Shown here piece after piece: positions 32,277-40,632 of a DNA stretch of 49,856 bases. The position numbers and the translations under genes were made by a program. The notes under the pieces are model-generated. The model ran no database searches, was not told where the DNA came from, and was given only the letters and a program-made list of their open reading frames with translations. The stretch comes from a virus. Each line of letters starts with the position of its first letter. The stretch's first letter is position 1. The stretch lies in IMG/VR virus record IMGVR_UViG_3300003937_000232, positions 1-49,856 of that record. One strand, given 5' to 3'.

Positions 32277-32307
32277 GTATGTACAATAACGTTTATTGTG
32301 ATATAAT
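32277..32307 (+). promoter_or_regulatory. GTATGTAC-type promoter for gp46, leaderless geometry
   Basis: GTATGTAC, 17 bases and TATAAT (32302-32307) with TG extension. TATAAT ends six bases before the gp46 ATG and no ribosome site is present, predicting an mRNA that begins at the start codon. Confidence 0.75.
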
Positions 32308-32313
32308 ATACCC

Positions 32314-33975
32314 ATGATATTATTCAAAGAACTTACTTACAAGAACTTTCTCTCAACAGGCAACAACCCAATAATAATAGATCTCAATAAGTCGAGATCT
32401 ACTCTTGTTGTTGGTACAAATGGTACAGGTAAATCTACCATTCTCGATGCCATATCATTTGCTTTATTTAATAAGCCACATCGTAATGTCAAAAAGGGTG
32501 GCTTAGTTAATTCAGTAAACGGTAAAGGTTGTGTGGTCACTATAGAATTTGATACTGCCGGACATACTTGGAAAATAATACGTGGTATTAAACCAAATAA
32601 GTTTGAAGTATATCAAGATGGTAACATGATAGATCAGCAGACTAATGTTAGAGACTATCAAAAGTTCTTAGAGCAAAACATATTAAAGCTTAATCATAAA
32701 TCATTCCATCAAATTGTCGTTCTCGGTTCGAGTTCGTTTATACCATTCATGCAATTGAAAGCGTGGGATAGACGTGATGTCATTGAAGATCTATTAGACA
32801 TTGGTGTATTCAGTAAGATGAAGACTGTATTAAAAACACGTAATGCTCAAGCTAAAGAATGGGCAAAGAATTCACATGTTGCATCGAATAATCAGAAAGA
32901 TAAAATAGAACAACAAAAGAAATATATAACACAATTAGAAGAGATTAATAAAGATGCAAAGCAATCATTTAATGAGGACATAGCAGATCTTCAAAAGAAG
33001 ATAGATTCTGCAAAGACTAAATTGGATAAATATCCTGATGGCTTACGTGGCAATCTCAATTCCTTAAGGAAAGTCAGAGAAGGTTTGACTGATGCTAAGG
33101 GTAGATGTAATCATGTTATGAAAGAGCTTGTTGGTAGAGCTAAGTTTTTTGAGGATAATGATGATTGCCCTACATGCACACAAGAGATTAATAAACAATT
33201 AAAGACTGCAATGCTTATTGAAGTCAAAGACCAAGCAAGGAAAATACAACAAGAGATTACCCACAACACAGCAAAGATGGATTCTACTGTTGATACCTTA
33301 GATGGTGTACAGACACAGATATCTGAAATGGCTGATATTAATTCTAAGATCTCGGCTCATACAAATAATATGACTGCATTAATCAATAAGCAAGTCAAAG
33401 AAGTTGATATTGATAAGCCAGCTAAAGAGCTCGTGGATATGACCTATGATTTAATTGATATACAGGACAATCTAACTGAAGCTCAGGATGAGATATTATA
33501 TAACGAAATAGCCGCTGAGATGCTCAAGGATACAGGTATTCGAACGAAAATAATTAGAGAGTACTTACCGGCGATGAATGCCCTTATAAACAAGTACTTA
33601 CAGGTACTTGAGTTTTTTGTGGCATTCCATTTAGATGATAACTTTCAAGAGTCAATCAAGTCAAGACATAGGGACGAATTTGTATATGACAATTTCTCAG
33701 AAGGTGAGAAGATGCGTATTGATTTAAGTCTACTGTTTGCATGGAGACAGATAGCAAAGATGAAAAACTCTACAAACACAAATCTGTTAATCCTTGATGA
33801 GACATTTGATTCATCTCTAGATGATGATGGTACAGACAATCTAATGAAGATCTTAAAGACACTGGAAAGTCATACCAACACATTTATTATCTCTCATAAG
33901 CCAGACTTCCTTGAGAGTAAGATGGAAGACAAGATCCAGTTTGTCAAGAAAAACAACTTCTCCGCGATTTTCTAG
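32314..33975 (+). CDS. 46: gp46-like SbcC/Rad50 ATPase subunit
   Basis: This 553-residue SMC-like ATPase (T4: 560) has Walker A GTNGTGKST (34-42), the Q-loop region, a long coiled coil, a zinc hook CPTC (Cys285 and Cys288), a second coiled coil, then the signature FSEGEKMRIDLSLLFAW and Walker B LLILDETFD. With gp47 it processes DNA ends. The promoter directly before the ATG and the absence of a leader are unusual (see findings). No obvious truncation. Confidence 0.96.
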   Translation: MILFKELTYKNFLSTGNNPIIIDLNKSRSTLVVGTNGTGKSTILDAISFALFNKPHRNVKKGGLVNSVNGKGCVVTIEFDTAGHTWKIIRGIKPNKFEVYQDGNMIDQQTNVRDYQKFLEQNILKLNHKSFHQIVVLGSSSFIPFMQLKAWDRRDVIEDLLDIGVFSKMKTVLKTRNAQAKEWAKNSHVASNNQKDKIEQQKKYITQLEEINKDAKQSFNEDIADLQKKIDSAKTKLDKYPDGLRGNLNSLRKVREGLTDAKGRCNHVMKELVGRAKFFEDNDDCPTCTQEINKQLKTAMLIEVKDQARKIQQEITHNTAKMDSTVDTLDGVQTQISEMADINSKISAHTNNMTALINKQVKEVDIDKPAKELVDMTYDLIDIQDNLTEAQDEILYNEIAAEMLKDTGIRTKIIREYLPAMNALINKYLQVLEFFVAFHLDDNFQESIKSRHRDEFVYDNFSEGEKMRIDLSLLFAWRQIAKMKNSTNTNLLILDETFDSSLDDDGTDNLMKILKTLESHTNTFIISHKPDFLESKMEDKIQFVKKNNFSAIF

Positions 33976-34061
33976 TAGAATATTATTCTACAAACAGCGG
34001 CTTTCATAGAAAAATAGTACTATTTTCGCGGTTTGACCGCAAATAGTTCTACGGCGCACCG
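33975..34061. repeat. Cluster of three inverted repeats after gp46
   Basis: Three hairpin-capable palindromes follow one another in the gene-free stretch: GTAGAAT/ATTCTAC (33975-33991), the perfect AAAATAGTACTATTTT (34011-34026) and GCGGT/ACCGC (34028-34040). The related CCGCAAATAG and CCGCAAACTA follow. No T-run marks a standard terminator, so they may be a weak terminator, an RNA-stability element or a recombination site. Confidence 0.5.
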
Positions 34062-34077
34062 CAAACTATGATATAAT
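34062..34077 (+). promoter_or_regulatory. Extended -10 promoter before tRNA-Tyr
   Basis: CAAACTATGATATAAT, with TATAAT at 34072-34077 and TG extension. The identical 16 bases occur at 23669-23684 and 34282-34297. No GTATGTAC box is present here. TATAAT lies about 35 bases before the tRNA. Confidence 0.6.
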
Positions 34078-34112
34078 ATACCTATATTATGATGAAAAAG
34101 GAAATGAATAAC

Positions 34113-34197
34113 GGACGGACTGGGCACTTGGGGAGCCCCGCAGATTGTAAACCTGTCGCCTCTGGCTGTAGTGGTTCGACTCCACTTCTGTCCACCA
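34113..34197 (+). tRNA. tRNA-Tyr (anticodon GTA)
   Basis: A full cloverleaf can be drawn: acceptor GGACGGA with TCTGTCC, D-stem GGGC/GCCC, an anticodon loop TTGTAAA giving anticodon GTA, a long variable arm (GCC TCT GGC) typical of tyrosine tRNAs and a T-arm AGTGG TTCGACT CCACT. A CCA end is encoded at 34195-34197. One pair at the top of the anticodon stem (A31-C39) is mismatched and G27-U43 is a wobble. It is the only tRNA seen in the window and has its own extended -10 promoter. It may support codon demand in late genes. Confidence 0.85.
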
Positions 34198-34281
34198 ACA
34201 TGTGCAAGTCAATGGTATCAACACATTCTCTGGCACACCAACTCGCCGCATCTGGACCAGTAACTTTCCACACAAGCGGGT
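34198..34281. other. Short gene-free stretch between tRNA and CobS-like gene
   Basis: About 85 bases with a different, less AT-rich texture than the neighbours. The minus strand reads an open frame fragment (WKVTGPDAASWCAREC) that belongs to no gene I recognise and extends across the tRNA. It might be a remnant of a former gene or tRNA; nothing further is supported. Confidence 0.3.
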
Positions 34282-34297
34282 CAAACTATGATATAAT
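34282..34297 (+). promoter_or_regulatory. Extended -10 promoter for the CobS-like ATPase gene
   Basis: Same CAAACTATGATATAAT word as at 34062 and 23669. TATAAT ends 30 bases before the ATG at 34328, whose AAAAAGGA is the ribosome site. Confidence 0.6.
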
Positions 34298-34327
34298 GGT
34301 ACATATAAAATAAAAAAAGGACATATT

Positions 34328-35394
34328 ATGAATAAAGTGATTGAAGAATTAATGAGAAAATATCCTAAGAAGGTTGAATTCTCAGCAAAAATGATTAAAG
34401 AAGCTGCGGAGGCTATTGGTGAAAATCCTAGGTCTGCGTATGTGAATATTAGATATACACACAATGCACCTACAGTGCGTCGCGGTGTATATAACTTGGA
34501 AACTATGATGCCAAAATCAGCTCGTCCTAAAAAGGTTGCTGTTGAAATGGTCAAAGGTGTTGAGTCAGTAACAAACGATGAAGTTTTTGTTCCTGAATTT
34601 GATGCTACTTTTGTTCCATGGGGAAACTTTACTGAGATAGTAAAAGTTCTTAAGTCTGGTATGTTTTACCCAACTTATGTATCTGGATTATCTGGTAACG
34701 GTAAGACTTTCCAGATCGAACAGGCATGTGCGAAATTAAATCGTGAATATGTACGTGTTCAGATTTCTCCTGAGACTGACGAAGATGATCTTATCGGTGG
34801 TTTTCGTTTAATCAAAGGTGAGACAGTTTTTCAAAAAGGTCCAGTTATTAAAGCGATGGAAGCTGGTGCGGTCTTAATGATCGACGAGATTGATCGTGGT
34901 ACAAATAAAATTATGTGTCTTCAAGGTGTTCTTGAAGGTAAGCCAGTTTTAATTAAAAAGACTGGTGAAGTTGTTGAACCTAAAGATGGTTTCAACTTTT
35001 AGAGCGTTTCACAATTACTCTTGAACAGACTTTCCCTACTATGGCAACTGAAGAAAAAATTGTCATGAAACATATGGCTAAGTTTGAAAAAGTTGATGAA
35101 GAATTTGCTAAGCTTTTAGTTGGCTGGGCAGATGCTATTCGTAAGACTTTTTATGATGAAGGTATTGATGAAGTTATTTCAACTCGTCGTTTATGCCACA
35201 TCGTTCAAACGTTTTCAATCTTCAACAAACGTGACAAAGCGATTGCTTTATGTGTAAACCGTTTTGACGAAGATACTAAAGAGGCATTCATTGATCTTTA
35301 CGAAAAAGTTGATGCAACTATTAATGCTCCTGAAGAAGAGGAAGCATATGTTGAACCAAATTTCAAAGATAACAACAATTGGGAGGACGAATAA
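34328..35394 (+). pseudogene. MoxR/CobS-like AAA+ ATPase gene with internal gap
   Basis: Two frames give one protein. Part 1 (34328-35002, 224 residues) ends a domain with Walker A SGLSGNGKTFQIEQA, a DEDDLIGGFRLIKGE stretch and Walker B AVLMIDEIDR, then stops after PKDGFNF. Part 2 resumes in another frame with LERFTITLEQTFPTMATEE and continues to 35394. Related ATPases have a stretch of about 25 residues between these points containing sensor 1 (typically ATANT) and the Arg finger region; it is missing and the frame is shifted. Intact homologues are the 'cobS' genes of T4-like marine phages. Its partner, the VWA protein, follows after two bases. Confidence 0.75.
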
Positions 35395-35396
35395 TA

Positions 35397-37541
35397 ATGA
35401 ATTTATCTGCTCAAGAATATTTAGCGAAGCTTTTAGCTAAGGAGAACTTATCAGTTCAACACGGTAACTATTCTACAGCTAGCTTCGATGTTATGAATCG
35501 TGTACTTCGTCTTCCACTTTGGAAAGACAAAGGAAAGGACGTTTATGATCTTTTAGTTGGACATGAAGTTGGTCATGCGCTTTATACTCCAGCTGATGGA
35601 TGGCATGATTCTGAAAAGAAGATTGGAAAAATTCCACGTGCTTATTTAAATATTGTTGAAGATATCCGTATTGAACGTATGATCCAAGAGACATATCCTG
35701 GAATCGTTCGTCGTTTCAAAAATGGTTATAAAAAATTATTCGATGATGATCTTTTCGGTACTAACGAGAGAGACATCAACAAAGCTGGACTTATGGACAG
35801 ACTTAACGTTAGTTCGAAAGGTCGTGGATATGTTCCAGTTAAATTTACTCCTGAAGAAACTCCTTTAGTTGAAGAAGCTATGGCGGTTAAAACTTGGGAT
35901 GACGTTTTAAAAGTTTGTAAAAAATTCTATGATTTCATAGAAGAGAACAAAGAAGAAAAAGAAGAAGAAGATGATATGGAAATGTCAGGAATGCCTGGTG
36001 AAGGTGATGACTCTCCTGAAGAATCTTCTGGTGAAACTCCTATTTCCGGTGACGAAGAAGGTGAATCTGATGACGAAGGTGATGACGGTGAATCTGATGG
36101 TGACGGTGAAGAAGAATCTAAAGACGGAGAATCTAAAAAAGAAAAAGAAGTTGCTCCTGAAGGTCATGAGACTTGGACTGAAGATACTCACAGAGAACGT
36201 GAAGAAGATCTTTTAGAAAAATCTCCTGAAAGAAAATATGAGAGAAGCGGTCAGCCAATGTATTCAAGCGGCATGAGCGAAGAGAACATGAACAAAGTTC
36301 TTTATTCGTACGACGTTTGTAAAGCATTGCGTGATGAGCGTGTCACAGAAGAAGATTCTGATGGATATTCTCCTTATGTGAGCAATGCTTGTGAGGAAGA
36401 TTGGTCAGAGACTAAAAAAACTTATAAGACTCAAGCAAATTTATTAGCTAAAGACTTTGAACGTAAGAAAGCTGCGTTTGAATATTCAAGAGCTTTGACT
36501 GCAAAGTCTGGCAAACTTGATCCTTTAAAATTACACCAATACAGAACTTCTGAGGATATCTTTTTGACTACTACTCAGTTGGCACAAGCAAAGTCACATG
36601 GAATTATATTGTTCCTTGACCTTTCTGGTTCAATGTGTGAGATCATAGAAGATGTTACTGCGCAAGCAATTACTATCGCTATGTTCTGTCGTCAAGTGAA
36701 CATTCCTTTCGAGGCATATTCATTTACTACTACTGCATACTGGAGACAAGAAGGTAAAGGTATTCGTGAAATCAAAGGTGAAGCTTCTGAACTTTCTGCT
36801 GAGAGTGTTAAAGTTGTTGAAATGTTTTCTGGTAAAATGAATAAGAAAACTTTTGATGAAGCGGCTTTTACTTCTTTCGCGATAGCTAAAGCACATTCAT
36901 ACAACAATCGTATGAAGTATCATTTGTCATCTCATTACCTTCATCCTATTGATGGTATGGGTTCAACTCCTCTTATTCAGACTGCAATGCTTGCATCTAA
37001 AATCACTAAAGCATTTACACGTAAACATGCAATACAAAACACAAACATTATGTTTTTGACTGATGGATATCCTGATGGAATCAGTGTTATTGAAAATGAA
37101 AAATCTGATGTTGAAACTTCGCGTGAAGTAATGATTAACTTTGAAGGTAAAATGATACGTGGAAACGGTGCTCGTGAGATTTATAAGGAAACTCTTATAA
37201 GACTTAAAGAATTAACTGGTGCAACTCTTATGGGTTTCCACCTTGCGTATGATGCATCTACTTTCGGACAAGGATATATGAACGTTAATGAGGATAGAGA
37301 TTTTCCTGATGTCATAAAAGATTGGAGAAAGAAGAGTTTTGCTGCTTGGAAAGATGTTGTTGGTTACGATGATTATTTCATAATTAAAATCAACAGGTCT
37401 GCAAGGTTTGACTCTGATACTTTTGAACCTAAAAAAGCTGATACTATTAATGATCTTAAACGTGAGTTCAAGAAGTTTGCGAAGACTAAAAAAGGTAACA
37501 AGCAATTAATTGCCAGGATTACTGACGCGGTTGCAGCATGA
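35397..37541 (+). CDS. CobT-like VWA protein with N-terminal HEXGH motif, partner of the AAA+ ATPase
   Basis: This 714-residue protein starts from the ATG after GGGAGGA. The N-terminal domain has LVGHEVGHALYTP with HEVGH at His56 to His60, a metalloprotease-like motif, and continues NIVEDIRIERMI. A long acidic, low-complexity linker (about residues 190-265) follows. The C-terminal domain is von Willebrand A type, with the MIDAS motif DLSGSM at Asp408, the LTDGYPDG second motif and a Thr in TPLIQTAML. CobT in cobalamin synthesis has a comparable acidic and VWA layout. MoxR-VWA pairs remodel or activate protein complexes; the phage substrate is unknown. Confidence 0.85.
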   Translation: MNLSAQEYLAKLLAKENLSVQHGNYSTASFDVMNRVLRLPLWKDKGKDVYDLLVGHEVGHALYTPADGWHDSEKKIGKIPRAYLNIVEDIRIERMIQETYPGIVRRFKNGYKKLFDDDLFGTNERDINKAGLMDRLNVSSKGRGYVPVKFTPEETPLVEEAMAVKTWDDVLKVCKKFYDFIEENKEEKEEEDDMEMSGMPGEGDDSPEESSGETPISGDEEGESDDEGDDGESDGDGEEESKDGESKKEKEVAPEGHETWTEDTHREREEDLLEKSPERKYERSGQPMYSSGMSEENMNKVLYSYDVCKALRDERVTEEDSDGYSPYVSNACEEDWSETKKTYKTQANLLAKDFERKKAAFEYSRALTAKSGKLDPLKLHQYRTSEDIFLTTTQLAQAKSHGIILFLDLSGSMCEIIEDVTAQAITIAMFCRQVNIPFEAYSFTTTAYWRQEGKGIREIKGEASELSAESVKVVEMFSGKMNKKTFDEAAFTSFAIAKAHSYNNRMKYHLSSHYLHPIDGMGSTPLIQTAMLASKITKAFTRKHAIQNTNIMFLTDGYPDGISVIENEKSDVETSREVMINFEGKMIRGNGAREIYKETLIRLKELTGATLMGFHLAYDASTFGQGYMNVNEDRDFPDVIKDWRKKSFAAWKDVVGYDDYFIIKINRSARFDSDTFEPKKADTINDLKREFKKFAKTKKGNKQLIARITDAVAA

Positions 37542-38338
37542 AGAAATTAATTTGTCTTTTTGCTCTAGCTGCTCTTAATTCTCAAGCGGATGTTGTAAAG
37601 AATTATTCTTGGCTTGGAAATGTTTATGAAGCATCATCTACTAATGTTGTAGCTAAAACGATTAGTCCATTAAGAGATGATGTTATTCAATTTGATTTGA
37701 TTAGTTCCGATTGCCTATGGGGCGTTGGCGGAGGAGGACACGCAGATGATTGTGATAAAAATTATACTGTCGATCATCCTGGAGATGTCTTCCGATCTCA
37801 GATTAGACTTGAAAAACCATTTAAACAAAATGTCGACCGAGAATTTTCTTTTAGTTTTAAAGATATAAGTGAAGACGATGGACTTGGATATAAAGCTATT
37901 GGCATTACTATCTTTGAACTCTATCCTAAATGGATAGCGTCAGATCCATTAGGACAAGGACCTACTCATCACATTTGGTATGATCCTAAATCCAAAAATA
38001 TATTCGCTGATAGTAATTGGCAAATATATAAATGCGGTGCATGTAACAATATCCCTGGACATATTTTAAGTAAGATGACAGATGGTTGGAATACATTTGT
38101 CATACAAACAAATCAAACATCAAAAGACAACGGCTATTTAAAAATTATCCATAATGGAAATGTAATAGTTGATCTTAAAGGTAAGACCTCATACGATGCA
38201 CCACAAGGATATCAAGCTTGGTGGGGAGCATACGTATGTTGTAGCTTTACAAAAAAAGGTGAACCGAACCACAGATTTCTTTTTAAAGACATACTCTCGT
38301 TTCACCAGAAACCTTATCAACCTAAAATAAGTTTATAA
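37538..38338 (+). CDS. Secreted heparin-lyase-like/concanavalin-type polysaccharide lyase
   Basis: This 266-residue protein has a signal peptide (MKKLICLFALAALNSQADVV). The mature part resembles polysaccharide lyases of the concanavalin-like heparin-lyase-I/PL20 type: DVFRSQIRLEKPF with FSFKD, a HHIWYDPKSKN segment, GWNTFVIQTNQTSKDNGYLK and NGNVIVDLKGKTSY, the typical late strands. Cysteines cluster (KCGACNN and VCCS). It is coupled by a four-base overlap with the VWA gene. Catalytic residues cannot be assigned from sequence alone; a carbohydrate-binding virion or lysis factor is possible. Confidence 0.6.
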   Translation: MKKLICLFALAALNSQADVVKNYSWLGNVYEASSTNVVAKTISPLRDDVIQFDLISSDCLWGVGGGGHADDCDKNYTVDHPGDVFRSQIRLEKPFKQNVDREFSFSFKDISEDDGLGYKAIGITIFELYPKWIASDPLGQGPTHHIWYDPKSKNIFADSNWQIYKCGACNNIPGHILSKMTDGWNTFVIQTNQTSKDNGYLKIIHNGNVIVDLKGKTSYDAPQGYQAWWGAYVCCSFTKKGEPNHRFLFKDILSFHQKPYQPKISL

Positions 38339-38340
38339 AA

Positions 38341-38371
38341 GTATGTACTTTAAGCTTTTATGTGGTATAAT
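38341..38371 (+). promoter_or_regulatory. GTATGTAC-type promoter for the 38397 gene and sliding clamp
   Basis: GTATGTAC, 17 bases and TATAAT (38366-38371) preceded by TGTGG. The -10 ends 25 bases before the ATG, leaving a short leader with AAGGAA. Confidence 0.7.
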
Positions 38372-38396
38372 AGTACCATAATGAAAAAGGAATTAT

Positions 38397-38672
38397 ATGA
38401 AATTTAATGAATTGAAAAACATTCAACAGTTGACAGACTATGTTGAGAGTACTTACTCTAAGCATTATGCATCTGCGAATGGTGTACAAAGTATGGATCT
38501 AATCTCAGCTTCTGGCTTAGGATTAGATTTTTGTCTTGGCAATGTATTAAAATATGCGTCAAGGTATGGTAAAAAGAATGGAGCTAATCGTGAAGATCTA
38601 ATGAAGATCATGCATTATACACTCCTAGCAATTAATGAACATGACTTAAAGGAGTCCAGTAATGAAATTTAG
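38397..38672 (+). CDS. DUF3310 family protein
   Basis: This 91-residue protein carries the DUF3310 signature FCLGNVLKYASRYGKKNG, followed by REDLMKIMHYTLLAI. DUF3310 members occur in many phages and are often called nucleotide-kinase-like, without proof. It overlaps the sliding clamp gene by 11 bases and is transcribed from the promoter just upstream, so it belongs to the early/middle replication operon. No unusual features. Confidence 0.8.
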   Translation: MKFNELKNIQQLTDYVESTYSKHYASANGVQSMDLISASGLGLDFCLGNVLKYASRYGKKNGANREDLMKIMHYTLLAINEHDLKESSNEI

Positions 38673-39363
38673 TAATGAAATAAAAGATGTATTGAGTAAT
38701 TTTCAAACGATCAATAGCAACATTGCTCTCGGTGAAGAAGGTGGAATGATTCGTTCAATGTCTACTTCTAAAACACTCATGGCAAAAGCTAACGTACAAC
38801 CCGAAGCGCCATACGAATGGCCTTATGCATTTGGCATTTATGACTTAGGTGAATTCTTAGCATGTCTTAATATGTTTGAAGATCCTACTCTCAACTTTGA
38901 TGAAGATAAAAAGTTTGTTACAATCACAGATGGTATTACACAATTCAAATACTTCTTCTCTGATATTGACATTCTAACTGTTCCTACGAAAGATATTGAT
39001 TTGCCATGTGCTGATATTCAATTTACTCTTACGTTAGACCAGTTAAACCAGTTGCGTAAAGCTTCTGCTACTCTTAAAACAAACCAATTAAGTATTCGTA
39101 AAAACGATAGTGCGGCATTTATTGAATGTGTTATTGTTGATAAACAGAATCCAACTTCAAATCAATTCTCTATGAACGTCTCAAACTGTAGTATAAATAC
39201 TTCTGCAGACTTTGATTTGGTTCTTGATATGAATAATTTTAAATTCGTTAATGCTGACTCGTATGAGTTTGGTATTGACAAGAAGCTTATCGCTTCTGTA
39301 ATGGCTGGCAACACACAATATTGGGTTGCTCTTGATAAAACAACGACATATAAGGAGATATAA
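38662..39363 (+). CDS. 45: gp45-like sliding clamp
   Basis: This 233-residue clamp subunit (T4: 228) begins FSNEIKDVLSNFQTINSNIA and has a GEEGGMIRSMSTSKTLMA region and a FGIYDLGEFLACLNMF strand typical of phage clamps. It forms a trimer that tethers the polymerase and in T4 is also the activator of late transcription through gp33/gp55. The ATG follows AAGGAGTCCAGTA. It precedes gp44 with one small gene between. Confidence 0.95.
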   Translation: MKFSNEIKDVLSNFQTINSNIALGEEGGMIRSMSTSKTLMAKANVQPEAPYEWPYAFGIYDLGEFLACLNMFEDPTLNFDEDKKFVTITDGITQFKYFFSDIDILTVPTKDIDLPCADIQFTLTLDQLNQLRKASATLKTNQLSIRKNDSAAFIECVIVDKQNPTSNQFSMNVSNCSINTSADFDLVLDMNNFKFVNADSYEFGIDKKLIASVMAGNTQYWVALDKTTTYKEI

Positions 39364-39627
39364 ATGGCAAAGGAAGTTGTTAAAGATGGTTTAGTTGAAC
39401 AACCTACGACCGAGGCACCAGTGGAAACAGTAGAAACTCCCGCTGAGCCGCAGATTCATACTATTAGTTTAGGTGATCTAAATGCTGTTATTCGAATCAT
39501 TGATGTTGTCACTAAACGTGGTGCAATCAATGGGGACGAGTTAGCTGATGTTGGTGCAGTACGTAATAGAATTCAAGCATTCATTACAGCATCTACTCCA
39601 GCGGTTGAAGAAAAACCAGCTGAGTAA
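39364..39627 (+). CDS. Small acidic protein between the clamp and clamp loader genes
   Basis: In this 87-residue protein the first 30 residues are a Val/Glu/Pro-rich tail (QPTTEAPVETVETPAEP), then a compact helical region LGDLNAVIRIIDVVTKRGAI, followed by DELADVGAVRNRIQAF. I have seen such small proteins beside gp45 in marine T4-like phages, but no function is established. AAGGAG before the ATG supports expression. Confidence 0.75.
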   Translation: MAKEVVKDGLVEQPTTEAPVETVETPAEPQIHTISLGDLNAVIRIIDVVTKRGAINGDELADVGAVRNRIQAFITASTPAVEEKPAE

Positions 39628-39658
39628 GTATGTACAATTAGTAAAAGCATGGTATAAT
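39628..39658 (+). promoter_or_regulatory. GTATGTAC-type promoter for gp44
   Basis: GTATGTAC, 17 bases and TATAAT (39653-39658), directly at the end of the preceding gene. The -10 ends 32 bases before the GTG start of gp44. Confidence 0.75.
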
Positions 39659-39690
39659 AGTACCATGCAAAATTATATTATGAGGTCAAT

Positions 39691-40623
39691 GTGAAAGAAT
39701 TTCTATTTGTAGAAAAGTATAGACCACAAACCATATCGGATTGCATTCTCCCTAAAGGACTCAAAGATACCTTTGAACAAATTGTCCAAAAGGGGGAACT
39801 TCCGAATATGATGTTTACAGGTTCTGCTGGCATAGGTAAAACTACCGTTGCCAGAGCATTATGTAATGAATTAGATCTTGACTATATGATGATTAATGGT
39901 TCCGAAGATGGAAACATTGATACCCTTCGTGGTAAGATTAAACAGTTTGCAAGTACTGTATCATTGCATGGTGGACAGAAAGTTGTTATCCTCGATGAGG
40001 CTGATTACTTAAATCCTCAATCTACACAACCTGCATTACGTGGGTTCATTGAAGAGTTCTCTTCGAATTGTAGATTTATATTAACTTGTAATTTTAAGAA
40101 TCGTATAATAGATCCTCTCCATTCGAGATGTTCTATATATGAATTTAATTATTCTGCTGAATCAGAATCATTAGCCGGAGCATTTATGCAAAGGCTTCAA
40201 TTCATTCTTGACTCAGAGAGTATTATATATGATAATCAGGTTATTGCAGAACTGATTATGAAATACATACCAGACTGGCGACGTGTCTTAAATGAGTGTC
40301 AAAGATATGGTATGAGTGGTCATATCGATACTGGCATTCTTGTTACTCTATCTGAGGCAAGTATAAGCTCATTGATGACAGACCTCAAAGCAAAGAACTT
40401 TAAGAAGATGCGTAGATGGGTTACTGATAACATTGACGTAGAATCTGCAAAGTTGTTTAGAATGGTTTATGACAATATGTCAAGCTATGTGCAACCACAG
40501 AGTATTCCTCAATTGGTTCTCATACTTGCTGACTATTCATATAAGGATAGTTTTGTTGCAGATCATGAATTAAACGTAGTGGCATGTATGACAGAAATAA
40601 TGTCACAAATTAAATTTAAATAG
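39691..40623 (+). CDS. 44: gp44-like clamp loader ATPase
   Basis: This 310-residue AAA+ clamp loader (T4: 319) has Walker A TGSAGIGKTTVARAL, the DEADYLN Walker B, the SRC motif in LHSRCSIYEF and FILTCNFKNRI as sensor 1. It starts at GTG behind GAGG. It loads gp45 clamps with gp62, encoded about 1 kb downstream; the two are separated by three small genes. All motifs are present. Confidence 0.96.
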   Translation: MKEFLFVEKYRPQTISDCILPKGLKDTFEQIVQKGELPNMMFTGSAGIGKTTVARALCNELDLDYMMINGSEDGNIDTLRGKIKQFASTVSLHGGQKVVILDEADYLNPQSTQPALRGFIEEFSSNCRFILTCNFKNRIIDPLHSRCSIYEFNYSAESESLAGAFMQRLQFILDSESIIYDNQVIAELIMKYIPDWRRVLNECQRYGMSGHIDTGILVTLSEASISSLMTDLKAKNFKKMRRWVTDNIDVESAKLFRMVYDNMSSYVQPQSIPQLVLILADYSYKDSFVADHELNVVACMTEIMSQIKFK

Positions 40624-40632
40624 GAGATAGCT

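Noticed and set aside
34082-34554. Minus-strand frames across the tRNA and into the CobS-like gene
   Set aside because: They read through tRNA-Tyr and the coding strand of the ATPase, so they are shadows or remnants at best.
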